64,000 nt of DNA, from positions 2,604,001-2,668,000 of the forward strand of contig NZ_JPOO01000003.1 in assembly GCF_000733925.1 (NCBI RefSeq), written 5' to 3'. The DNA is from Arenibacter algicola (GTDB taxonomy: Bacteria; Bacteroidota; Bacteroidia; Flavobacteriales; Flavobacteriaceae). Position numbers and translations under genes: made by a program. Below the pieces are notes generated by a model. That model was not told the origin of the DNA. It saw only the letters and a list, made by a program, of their open reading frames with translations, and did not search any database. Position 1 is the first letter of the stretch. Every line of letters begins with the position of its first letter. This document shows positions 43,531 to 51,859 of this stretch, one piece after another.

Positions 43531-44844
43531 ATGAGTATATTTTCGTCCAAAACATTTCTATTTATAAAATATTTAGGCTATATGCTGATGGTGTTACTAC
43601 TGCTTGCCTCCTGCAAGGAGAATGGTAAAAATGGGGACAAGTCATCCAATTTAATTATAAGTCCCGATAATGCAGGTTTAACGGTTCCAAAAGGATTTAA
43701 GGTAATCAAGGTTGCCGATTCCATAGGGAAGCCTAGACATATCGCAGTTGGTGCCAACGGAGGTATTTATGTTAAATTAAGGCAACCGATCAATGGCAAG
43801 GGCATCCTATATTTAGAGGACAACAATGGTGACGGTATTGTCGATACGGAAGAAGGATTTGGGGATTATGGTGGTACAGGAATTTATTTGGACAATAATT
43901 TCCTTTATGCATCCTCCGATGAGGCCGTTTTTCGCTACCCGATTAATAGTGCGGGAAAAGTATCCAACACCACTCCAGATACTTTGATAACAAATTTGAT
44001 TGCAGGAAGGACTCACGCCACCAAATCAATTACCCTTGACGGTGCTGGAAATATTTATGTCAATATCGGGGCGTATTCAAATGCCTGCCAGGAACAGGAT
44101 AGAACTATTGGTTCCCCAGCCATGATGCCTTGCAAGATCCTTGATTCGGCAGGGGGGATTTGGCGATTCCGTGCAGATAAATTTAACCAATCCTATGGAG
44201 AAGGCTTAAGATTTGCTACAGGCCTGCGTAACGTAATGGGATTGGATTGGAACAAGGAGATAAATAAGTTATTCGTGGCCCAACATGGCAGGGACATGCT
44301 GAATACACTTTTTCCAGATCTTTATGATAGTAAAACCTCCGCAGAACTTCCTGCCGAAACCATGTATATGCTCGAGGAAGGCGATGATGCAGGCTGGCCT
44401 TATATATACTACGACCATCTCCAGAAAAAAAAGATACTGGCACCTGAGTATGGGGGCGACGGCACAAAAACCGGTGGAGAGAACGCCTTAGATCCCGTGG
44501 CAGCTTTCCCTGCCCATTTGGCGCCTAACGCCCTACTTTTTTATACTGGTGACATGTTTCCTCCAAAATACAAGAATGGTGCTTTTATAGCCTTTCATGG
44601 TTCATGGAACCGAGCACCGGAGAAGCAAGCAGGTTATATGGTTGCTTTCGTACCCTTTGAAAATGGAAAACCAAATGGTGATTGGGAAGTTTTCGCTGAC
44701 GGTTTTGCAGGCCAAGACGAAATTTTTGCCCCAGATTCTGCTAACCATAGGCCAACTGGCTTGGCGCAAGGACCTGATGGATCATTATACGTTTCTGATG
44801 ATCAAGGAGGGACATTGTTCAGAATTATTTATAACGATAATTAG
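43531..44844 (+). CDS. PQQ-dependent sugar dehydrogenase-like lipoprotein
   Basis: The 437-residue protein has a lipobox (LLLLASC) and the six-bladed propeller pattern of soluble glucose/sorbosone dehydrogenases: GKPRHIAVGANGGIYV, GLRNVMGLDW, LFVAQHGRD, WPYIYYD, FIAFHGSWNR and RPTGLAQGPDGSLYVSDD. It would oxidise sugars in the periplasm and pass electrons to a cytochrome; the next gene is a cytochrome c, now broken. PQQ dependence is from the family. Confidence 0.88.
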   Translation: MSIFSSKTFLFIKYLGYMLMVLLLLASCKENGKNGDKSSNLIISPDNAGLTVPKGFKVIKVADSIGKPRHIAVGANGGIYVKLRQPINGKGILYLEDNNGDGIVDTEEGFGDYGGTGIYLDNNFLYASSDEAVFRYPINSAGKVSNTTPDTLITNLIAGRTHATKSITLDGAGNIYVNIGAYSNACQEQDRTIGSPAMMPCKILDSAGGIWRFRADKFNQSYGEGLRFATGLRNVMGLDWNKEINKLFVAQHGRDMLNTLFPDLYDSKTSAELPAETMYMLEEGDDAGWPYIYYDHLQKKKILAPEYGGDGTKTGGENALDPVAAFPAHLAPNALLFYTGDMFPPKYKNGAFIAFHGSWNRAPEKQAGYMVAFVPFENGKPNGDWEVFADGFAGQDEIFAPDSANHRPTGLAQGPDGSLYVSDDQGGTLFRIIYNDN

Positions 44845-45153
44845 TTAATGCTTCTAAATGTAAATCTTGGATGGCGTTGTTTTTTTGTTTTTTTGCTCTG
44901 TATTATTATGGGATGCAATGAAGTAAAAAAAGGAAAAACGAACATTTCTGGAAATGATAATCCGATTATTCTAGAAGTTCCTGAACCTGAGATCGAAGCC
45001 AAGGTTGTTGCGCAAATATTACAGGGTGAAAAAGTGTATATGCAATACTGTTTGGTATGTCATCAGGAGACTGGGGGCGGTGTTTCTGGGGATCAAGAAC
45101 AAAAGTTGGGTCTAAAGTGAATAATTTATTTCTTTGCACTTTAAATTTAAGGG

Positions 45154-45540
45154 ATGGACAAAGGAACCGATTTATCGTTATTGAGCTTATTTTTACCAGA
45201 GGGATTACTCGACTTTTTTGATATCGTCGGCTTTGAACAAAAACCGATAAAGAATCCCTTGTACGACAATCGGTTGACTGTATTTTTAGAGGAGAAAAAG
45301 CAGATACCGGAGCGTTACAAAGAGCACACCTTTAAGGCCAGTGGCTTTATGGAGCCCAGGGTCATCGATGATTATCCGATCCGCAGCAATCTGGTCAGCT
45401 TGAGCCTCAAGCGCAGGCGCTGGGATGTCCTGGTGGATGGAAAGTGGACCAAGACCAGCCGTGATTGGGATGATTTTATTGCACAGGGGACCCGCATGTC
45501 AAAGGAGTTCGCTGCTTTTTTAAAAGAGATCAACGGATAA
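45154..45540 (+). CDS. ISAon1 family transposase, N-terminal protein
   Basis: The 128-residue product (MDKGTDLSLLSLFLPEGLLDFFDIVG...) is the short first frame of ISAon1-type elements, with a basic DNA-binding middle (VSLSLKRRRWDVLVDGKWTK). It overlaps the second frame, which is in the +1 register, around 45520-45540. Confidence 0.8.
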   Translation: MDKGTDLSLLSLFLPEGLLDFFDIVGFEQKPIKNPLYDNRLTVFLEEKKQIPERYKEHTFKASGFMEPRVIDDYPIRSNLVSLSLKRRRWDVLVDGKWTKTSRDWDDFIAQGTRMSKEFAAFLKEING

Positions 45541-45685
45541 TACGGCCCTGAGCGGCCAACAACTGGGGTCTCTCTTCGGGGTAAATGGCAAGAAACTCCA
45601 GCGACAGTACAGGGATTATCTGAGCGAGTTCAAGGACTGGGAGCAAAAGGGGCATGCCAAACAATGGCTCGTCTTTCCCGAAAAT

Positions 45686-46516
45686 ATGGGACCTTACCTG
45701 TCCATTGACGAAACGGCACTCTCCAAAGGGGAGCTCTACACCATAATCACCAACAAAAAGGCCAAGGGAAAAAAAGGGTCCATAGTGGCCATATTCTCCG
45801 GCACCAAGGTGGAACCTATCATAGAACAACTAATGAAGATACCCACCAAGAAAAGGGCCAGGGTCAAGGAAATCACCCTGGATATGGCAAACTCCATGAA
45901 GACCATCGCCAAAAAATGCTTCCCCAAAGCCGTACAGGTCACCGACAGGTTCCACGTACAGAAGCTGGCAATAGAGGCGCTCCAAGATCTTCGTATCAAA
46001 TACCGATGGGAAGCTTTGGATCAAGAAAATGAACAGATAAAGCTATCTAGAGTAGCCGACAAAGAATTTAAACCTGTAACTTTTTCTAATGGTGACAGCT
46101 CAAAACAACTCCTGGCCAGGAGTAGATATCTACTGTATAAATCCCCAGATAAATGGACTCCAAATCAGAAAGAGAGGGGACAGATATTGTTTAATGAATA
46201 CCCAGAATTAAAGAAAGCTTATGGACTTGTTCAAGGCTTGAGGAATATTTTTAACCAAGCCATAGATATTAAAGTAGCTTACACCAAACTAGCCCACTGG
46301 TACAAAGATGTAGAGGAGTCAGGATTTAAGAGCTTCCAAACGGTAGCCAATAGTATTGCTTTAAATTACCGCTCTGTACTCAACTATTTTTTAAACAGAA
46401 GTACAAATGCTTCAGCAGAATCCTTTAATGCCAAAGTAAAGGCTTTTAGATCACAATTTAGGGGAGTCAGGAATACGGAATACTTCTTATATCGCTTGAT
46501 TAAATTATATTCTTAA
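45686..46516 (+). CDS. ISAon1 family transposase, DDE part
   Basis: The frame is open from about 45512, with ENMGPYLSIDETALSKGELY carrying the first catalytic Asp, VKEITLDMANSMKTIAKKCFPKAVQVTDRFHVQKL in parts carrying the second, and the C-terminal ASAESFNAKVKAFRSQFRGV carrying the Glu. The first ATG, at 45686, would omit about 55 residues, so translation probably begins upstream at a non-ATG codon or by a frameshift from the first gene. It shares the DDE_Tnp_ISL3 pattern. Confidence 0.85.
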   Translation: MGPYLSIDETALSKGELYTIITNKKAKGKKGSIVAIFSGTKVEPIIEQLMKIPTKKRARVKEITLDMANSMKTIAKKCFPKAVQVTDRFHVQKLAIEALQDLRIKYRWEALDQENEQIKLSRVADKEFKPVTFSNGDSSKQLLARSRYLLYKSPDKWTPNQKERGQILFNEYPELKKAYGLVQGLRNIFNQAIDIKVAYTKLAHWYKDVEESGFKSFQTVANSIALNYRSVLNYFLNRSTNASAESFNAKVKAFRSQFRGVRNTEYFLYRLIKLYS

Positions 46517-47075
46517 AATGGTAAAAACCCAGATTTTGGACTTGATCCGTTTCTGGCCTTAATCCTCCCTTGCAGGACACTGAATATGTCTTAGGAGAAA
46601 AAAATCGGTTGATTGAAATTTTAACTAAAGGGTCCAATGTTGGTTTGTCAATAAAAGGAAACACCTATTCCAACGCCATGCCTGGGTTTGGAAACTTAAG
46701 TGATGATGATATTGCGAATGTGGCAACTTACATACGCAATAGTTTTGGAAATAGGGCTGACCCGATTACAAAAGAAGAAGTATCCCAGTATAAGCTTGTG
46801 TACGATTAAATGCCAATAAACTTTGCGCAAGTGTCCTTTTAATTTTATTTGGCCTCAAACATGATAATCAAAAATCAGCGTAGTTTTATAAAAAGAATGC
46901 TCGCTTTTACAAGATGCCAAATTTCAAATTTAGAACAATAAATCACCAAATTGACGAATTTTCTTTAGAACATTAAGAATAAAGAATAGTTCACCTAAAA
47001 GATTAATTTCAAAATCTATATCATGGATCTAACGACTTTTAAATTATTAGAATCCAATTTTCATTGAATAACTAC

Positions 47076-48332
47076 TTAGGAAACAACAAGCTCATTTGCC
47101 TCATCCAACACATTATTTGTAAAGCTTTTCAAATAAATTTCTGTAGTCCTTAAAGAATTATGCCCTAAGCCTTCACTTATAATCTCGGTTGATATCCCCA
47201 TATATTTGGCTATAGTGGCCCAAGAATGACGGATTGTATAGGTAGTAAATGCCTCTTCTATACCCGCATCATTGGCGATGATTTTAAGGTAACCGTTCAT
47301 TCTTCTTCGTAAGGATTTGTATTTTTCATAACTCTTTGTACTTCCATCATAATTCGCAGGGAATAAATAATCATTTTCCGTTTTGTCCCGTAAATAGAAA
47401 CATAAAATTTCTTTAAGTTCATCCGTAATACGAACAGAGAGCTGGTCTCCCGTTTTACTCCTTCCATAGAATATACGGTCATTGACAAGGTCCTTTACCT
47501 GAAGTTTTACCAAATCTACAAAATTCATTCCCCTACAGTTAAACATGATAAGGGTATAATTTTTGGCATGCCAGATTGGAGATCCTTTTTTATAGTTCAG
47601 ATTCCTAATCTTCATGAAATTCATTTTTACAATTGCCTTCTTTTTAGTGCGTCGGGTAGTAGGTATTCTAAAGTGTTCGAAGGGATTTTTTTTTGTCACA
47701 AATTGATCTTCTTTGATAGCACTATTATAAATTGCCCTTATAGCCCGCATATAGGAGCTAATAGCATTATTTGAATTGCCTTTTGACTCATGTTCTATTT
47801 GAAAATCTTTTAAAAATGTGACATTGATTTCATCCAATCTCAGTACTTTATTAAGGTTAAATTTGTTGAAAGCATTTATCCCATTATTGTACCATTCGGC
47901 AGTACCAGGTTTATTGGATTTCAATTTTCTGTCGATTATTACCTTTCCCCATTCAGATAAGGTAAGTCCATTTTCCACTTCTTGCCGTATAGTGATATCA
48001 TTGGTTTTTTTCCAAGCTTTTCTTATAAATCCAACTAGAATATCAGGTCCAATCAAATCTATACTTTCATCAAGTTCAACAATAAGCTTTCTTGCAATAT
48101 GCAGTTTGTCATAAATAATTTCGTTGACTTCGGAACAGTCAAAATGTTCATTATTGGCAGCAGATTTTTTAATTTTCATCAATTTATCATCCCAGGCACT
48201 GGGTGAGGTACTATATGATAGACGAATAATTCTTGTTTTACGATGAAATAGACGAATCGCTATTGGAAATAGTCCAGTACTTGCACTTTTTGCCGATTTT
48301 CTTGTGTCCAAAACTAATCTTACCTTGGCCAT
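47076..48332 (-). CDS. Tyrosine recombinase (phage-integrase family) of the island
   Basis: The 418-residue protein has the Bacteroidota layout: an N-terminal arm-binding region (VRLVLDTRKSAKSASTGLFPI), a core-binding SAM-like domain and a catalytic domain with Arg in NCRGMNFVDLVKL, R368-H in IRHSWATIAKY, H391 in GLGHNS and Tyr400 in EIYLKSF. It integrates DNA at an att site. Its start lies 172 bases from the tRNA-Ala fragment at 48504-48548. Confidence 0.93.
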   Translation of the reverse strand: MAKVRLVLDTRKSAKSASTGLFPIAIRLFHRKTRIIRLSYSTSPSAWDDKLMKIKKSAANNEHFDCSEVNEIIYDKLHIARKLIVELDESIDLIGPDILVGFIRKAWKKTNDITIRQEVENGLTLSEWGKVIIDRKLKSNKPGTAEWYNNGINAFNKFNLNKVLRLDEINVTFLKDFQIEHESKGNSNNAISSYMRAIRAIYNSAIKEDQFVTKKNPFEHFRIPTTRRTKKKAIVKMNFMKIRNLNYKKGSPIWHAKNYTLIMFNCRGMNFVDLVKLQVKDLVNDRIFYGRSKTGDQLSVRITDELKEILCFYLRDKTENDYLFPANYDGSTKSYEKYKSLRRRMNGYLKIIANDAGIEEAFTTYTIRHSWATIAKYMGISTEIISEGLGHNSLRTTEIYLKSFTNNVLDEANELVVS

Positions 48333-48400
48333 TTTTCTTGCTCTTTTCTTAAAGTTAATGAAAAATAAGGCTCACTTTAGGCTCACTTTTTCTTCATACC

Positions 48401-48418
48401 ATTTGATATCAAATGATA
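48401..48418. repeat. Palindromic repeat, copy 1 (ATTTGATATCAAAT)
   Basis: A 14 bp perfect palindrome 69 bases upstream of the integrase start, on the integrase side of the att core. The flanking GATA is shared with copy 2. Confidence 0.75.
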
Positions 48419-48503
48419 AATAATAATTCTAAATGCTTATAATTTATTGACAATCAATAACTTATATAATTATTTAGAATAAAACATATTAGATAATTTG
48501 AGT

Positions 48504-48548
<45 letters not shown>

Positions 48549-48557
48549 ATAAACACG

Positions 48558-48592
48558 AAGCTTCAAGAGTTTTTAACTTTTGAAGCTTTTTT
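48558..48592 (+). terminator. Terminator after the tRNA fragment
   Basis: Arms AAGCTTCAA.AG and CT.TTGAAGCTT with a T tail directly follow the tRNA 3' fragment. It was probably the native terminator of the intact tRNA gene. Confidence 0.75.
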
Positions 48593-48632
48593 CATTTGCA
48601 CGCAATTTGCACGCGCAATATGTTAAAAATTA

Positions 48633-48650
48633 ATTTGATATCAAATGATA
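48633..48650. repeat. Palindromic repeat, copy 2 (ATTTGATATCAAAT)
   Basis: The same 18 bases as copy 1, on the chromosome side of the tRNA fragment, so the two copies bracket the att core at about 85-90 bases. Confidence 0.75.
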
Positions 48651-48988
48651 TTATTTGGTGTCTAATTATAACAAATGTGTTTCATAGCCTTTTTGTTTTC
48701 GATATTCAATACATATTTTAGATCCTTCAAAGGTTAAAATGGGATTTACTAAACAACTCCAATGGCCTCAAGAAATTCTATGTGAACTTAATGATAAATA
48801 CATTTTGAAAAGTTTGAACCTACTACCATATTTAGTTCCGTAAAAGGTGAATTAACGAAACTACTAAATGCAACGACAAATGGAACTGGGGACGAATATT
48901 TGTGGATTGTGCTTGAACAGTACCGTGAAAAGGCCGTTTTTTGGGGCCATGAAAAACATATCGGATAGAATTGTGGATTTTGATTAAT

Positions 48989-49900
48989 TCAATTCATCTG
49001 CCGAAACTCGTTCGGCGAATGCCCTACTTTCTGTTTGAACAAACGGCTAAAGTGCTGTGGATATTTAAAACCTAATTCATAGGCAATCTCGCTGACCGAT
49101 TTATTGGGATCAAAGACCTTTTCCTTGGCCACGTCAATAAGTTTGTTCTGTATATATTCCTGGGCAGAATAGCCCGTTTCTTTTTTGACCAGATCTCCAA
49201 ATTAGTTTGCACTTAAATGCAAATGTTCGGCAAAATAACTTACGGAGGGCAGTCCATGTTTTCGGGGTTTTTCAGAATTGAAATATTCGTTCAAAAGAGT
49301 TTCAAAATTTTCCAAAGAACTTTGGTGAGCTACTTCGCGAGTCAAAAACTGCCGATCATAAAATCGCAGGCAGTAATCTAAAAACAGTTCTATGTTGGCA
49401 ACAATCAATTTCTTGCTGTGTTTGTCCAGATTTTGCTCCAGTTCATATTGAATTTTATCGATCAAGCTTAAAAGGATCTTGCGCTCTTTGGCGGACAAAT
49501 GTAACGCCTCATGGCTGGCATACGAGAAAAAACTATACTGATTCATTTTTCTGGCCAAATCCGTACCTAACAATAAATCAGGATGAATAATCATAGCATA
49601 GCCCTTGGGCTTATAATCGGGGTCGTAGTCGCCAAATTCCACATTTTGGCCTGGGGCCATAAAAACAAGGGTGCCTTCATCATAATCATAGTCTTTACCG
49701 CCATATTTCAATTTGCAGCCCTCGGCATCCTTTAAAAAAATTGCAAAGCATTTAAAATGAAAACCATCATATTCGGGTTTTGTATAGCCGGATTCATCCA
49801 CATAGTTAAAATCGACAATACCGACCAAAGGATGCAATACCCTAGAATTGCGCAATTTCAAATAATCGGCAACTGTATTGATTTCTAAAATGTTCTGCAT
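48989..49900 (-). pseudogene. AraC-family regulator with one in-frame stop
   Basis: The frame from 49900 encodes a cupin-like sensing half (LKYGGKDYDYDEGTLVFMAPG) and continues into the DNA-binding half, but a TAA at 49202-49204 replaces the Tyr codon expected in LSxNYFGDL. After it the same frame gives FGDLVKKETGYSAQEYI and VSEIAYELGFKYPQHFSRLF to a natural stop at 48989. The gene is otherwise intact at 304 codons, so the mutation is recent. It probably controlled the plus-strand genes from 50190. Confidence 0.88.
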
Positions 49901-50189
49901 GATCTTCTAAATTTTCAGTTAAAGATAAGTTACTGATTGCCAGATTAGCAAACCAATCGCTTTCAATCTGTAATAATGGTACGAATATCCGTAATTTGGG
50001 TATTACAATTCCTATTTTCTTTAGGTATTTTTGAATGGAGTAAAATTAAAGTGAGATGAGAATGATTTTATTTAGAACACCTCTGACTTCAGTTTTGGAA
50101 GTAGTAGTAAAAGAATCAATAAAAGGAGGCAACTATAAATGAGTTCTTTAATAGTAAACTAAAAGAAGAATAAATAAAGGATATAAAAA

Positions 50190-50663
50190 ATGAAAAATCT
50201 AATTACGACATTACTTATTATTATCCCCCTAGGTACTTTTGCCCAACAAGATGATTATGCTATCTCGTCTTATCAAGACGAGGGCTTTAAGGCTCCAAAT
50301 ACACATTATATTGGTGAGGCCTGGTTAAATGGAGTACTAGAAGTAGAGGGAGACTTAAACTTTCACATAACCAAAGCCAACTTTAAGGCAAATTCTACGC
50401 TGGACTGGCACAAGCACGCCTCCGCTCAAGTTTTGATTTATGTTGAGGGCGAAGGCTACTATCAGGAAAGAGGAAAAGAGCCAATCATTGTTAAAGAAGG
50501 TGATGTCCTTAAATGTGAAAAAGATATAGAGCATTGGCATTCTTCCACCAAAGAAAATGATGTTACTTATTTAGCTATATATGGAGGAGAAAATCCGACC
50601 ACTTGGACCGAGGTCCTTACTCAAGAATATTATGATGATGTCGCTGAAAAACTCAGTAAATAA
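50190..50663 (+). CDS. Secreted cupin-domain protein
   Basis: The 157-residue protein has a signal peptide (MKNLITTLLIIIPLGTFAQ) and one cupin barrel: the metal motif LDWHKHASAQVLIYVEGEGYYQ with two His and the second motif CEKDIEHWHSSTKE. It resembles cupins found with carboxymuconolactone decarboxylase-like proteins. The reaction is unknown. It is the first plus-strand gene downstream of the broken AraC regulator. Confidence 0.88.
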   Translation: MKNLITTLLIIIPLGTFAQQDDYAISSYQDEGFKAPNTHYIGEAWLNGVLEVEGDLNFHITKANFKANSTLDWHKHASAQVLIYVEGEGYYQERGKEPIIVKEGDVLKCEKDIEHWHSSTKENDVTYLAIYGGENPTTWTEVLTQEYYDDVAEKLSK

Positions 50664-50702
50664 GTACGGTTACACTTTCAAGACCTTTTGAATTAATTTT
50701 CT

Positions 50703-51302
50703 ATGAATAAAATAAGAATTTCTCTAAAAACTATTTTATTCACTTGTATAATTTTTTGTATTCTGAATCTAAAACCGCAAGAGTCAGACAAGACTTGTAT
50801 AGTCTATTTATCACGAACCAACAACACCAAAGCGGTTGCCGAAATGATACAGCAAGAGGTAGGCGGGGATTTGATTCCTGTAGAACTTCAAAACCCCTAT
50901 ACTGCAGATTATAACGCTATTGTAAAACAAGTTTCTGAAGAAAACGAAAGTGGTTTTCTACCTCCTTTGAAAATTAAGTTAGAGCTAGCTAAATATAACA
51001 CTATATTTTTGGGTTTTCCTACATGGGGGATGCAGTTGCCACCCCCTGTAAAAAGTTTTTTAAATGATAACAATTTAACGGGTAAGACCGTCATTCCTTT
51101 TAATTCTCACGGAGGATACGGGTTGGGAAGCAGCTTACGAACAATAGGGAAATTGTGCCCTAACAGCACCATATTGGAAGTATTCTCCATTAAGGGAGGA
51201 ATAGAACGCGATGGCGTTTATTTGTACATTAAGGAGGATAGGGTGGTAGAAGTAAAATCTGAAGTGAAAAATTGGCTTCAAAAGATTGGTATGCTACGGT
51301 AG
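50703..51302 (+). CDS. Flavodoxin-family protein
   Basis: The 199-residue protein has an N-terminal hydrophobic export segment and then a flavodoxin domain: the FMN phosphate loop LSRTNNTKAVAEMI, NTIFLGFPTWGMQLPP and PFNSHGGYGLGSSLR. It may transfer electrons from periplasmic redox enzymes such as the molybdenum hydroxylases downstream, though a location outside the cytoplasm is unusual for flavodoxins. Confidence 0.85.
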   Translation: MNKIRISLKTILFTCIIFCILNLKPQESDKTCIVYLSRTNNTKAVAEMIQQEVGGDLIPVELQNPYTADYNAIVKQVSEENESGFLPPLKIKLELAKYNTIFLGFPTWGMQLPPPVKSFLNDNNLTGKTVIPFNSHGGYGLGSSLRTIGKLCPNSTILEVFSIKGGIERDGVYLYIKEDRVVEVKSEVKNWLQKIGMLR

Positions 51303-51378
51303 TATTTAACGGTGCCATATCATACCGAAAACAATAAATTTTGTAAATTCAACAAATTCATATACTTACACGAAAATC

Positions 51379-51843
51379 ATGGCAAACTTCAATCTAAAAA
51401 TCAATGGAAAAACCCAAGTAGTAGATATAGATCCCACTACTCCTATGCTTTGGGTTTTACGTGATCATCTAAAATTAGTAGGCACAAAATACGGCTGCGG
51501 TATTGCCCAATGTGGTGCCTGTACGGTACATTTGGGTGACAATGCGGTTCGCTCCTGTCAACTTCCGGTTTCAGCGGTTGGTGAACAAGAAATCACAACC
51601 ATTGAAGGTTTGTCTGAAAACGGCGATCATCCAGTTCAAAATGCTTGGATGGAAATTGATGTACCTCAATGTGGTTATTGCCAAGCAGGACAGATAATGT
51701 CAGCCTCCGCCTTATTGAAAAGAAATCCTAATCCTTCTGATGAAGAAATTGAATCTGCCATGAACGGTAATATCTGTCGCTGCGGAACGTATACAAGAAT
51801 TAAAAAGGCAATTAAAACAGCCGCAAATACCGAAGGCGTTTAA
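51379..51843 (+). CDS. 2Fe-2S subunit of an aldehyde/isoquinoline oxidoreductase (IorA-like)
   Basis: The 154-residue protein has both 2Fe-2S clusters of molybdenum hydroxylase small subunits: a plant-type site CGIAQCGACTVH with Cys in VRSC, and the helical site CGYCQAGQ with ICRCGTY. It carries electrons from the molybdenum centre of the large subunit encoded 16 bases downstream. Two large-subunit genes may share this one small subunit. Confidence 0.93.
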   Translation: MANFNLKINGKTQVVDIDPTTPMLWVLRDHLKLVGTKYGCGIAQCGACTVHLGDNAVRSCQLPVSAVGEQEITTIEGLSENGDHPVQNAWMEIDVPQCGYCQAGQIMSASALLKRNPNPSDEEIESAMNGNICRCGTYTRIKKAIKTAANTEGV

Positions 51844-51859
51844 TTAGAAAAATTAGAAG

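Larger units (their letters stand above)
45090..46548 (+). mobile_element. ISAon1-type insertion sequence (1459 bp)
   Basis: Terminal inverted repeats GGATCAAGAACAAAAGTTGG at 45090 and, read inward from 46548, GGATCAAGTCCAAAATCTGG are clear. An 8-base direct repeat GTTTCTGG flanks it exactly (45082-45089 and 46549-46556), as is usual for ISL3-like elements. Two transposase frames lie inside. Confidence 0.95.
44848..46809 (+). pseudogene. Cytochrome c lipoprotein gene split by an IS
   Basis: The 5' part encodes a lipoprotein signal (CIIMGC) and the haem site CLVCH in EKVYMQYCLVCHQETGGGVSG; the 3' part encodes PPLQDTEYVLGEKNRLIEIL and MPGFGNLSDDDIANVATYIRNSFGN with the axial Met. Deleting the IS at 45090-46548 and one 8-base duplication restores one uninterrupted frame (..GVSGLNPPL..). 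The loss probably uncouples the upstream sugar dehydrogenase from its electron acceptor. Confidence 0.92.

Noticed and set aside
45736..45999. Minus-strand frame within the ISAon1 element
   Set aside because: It is antisense to the transposase and the IS family has no gene there.
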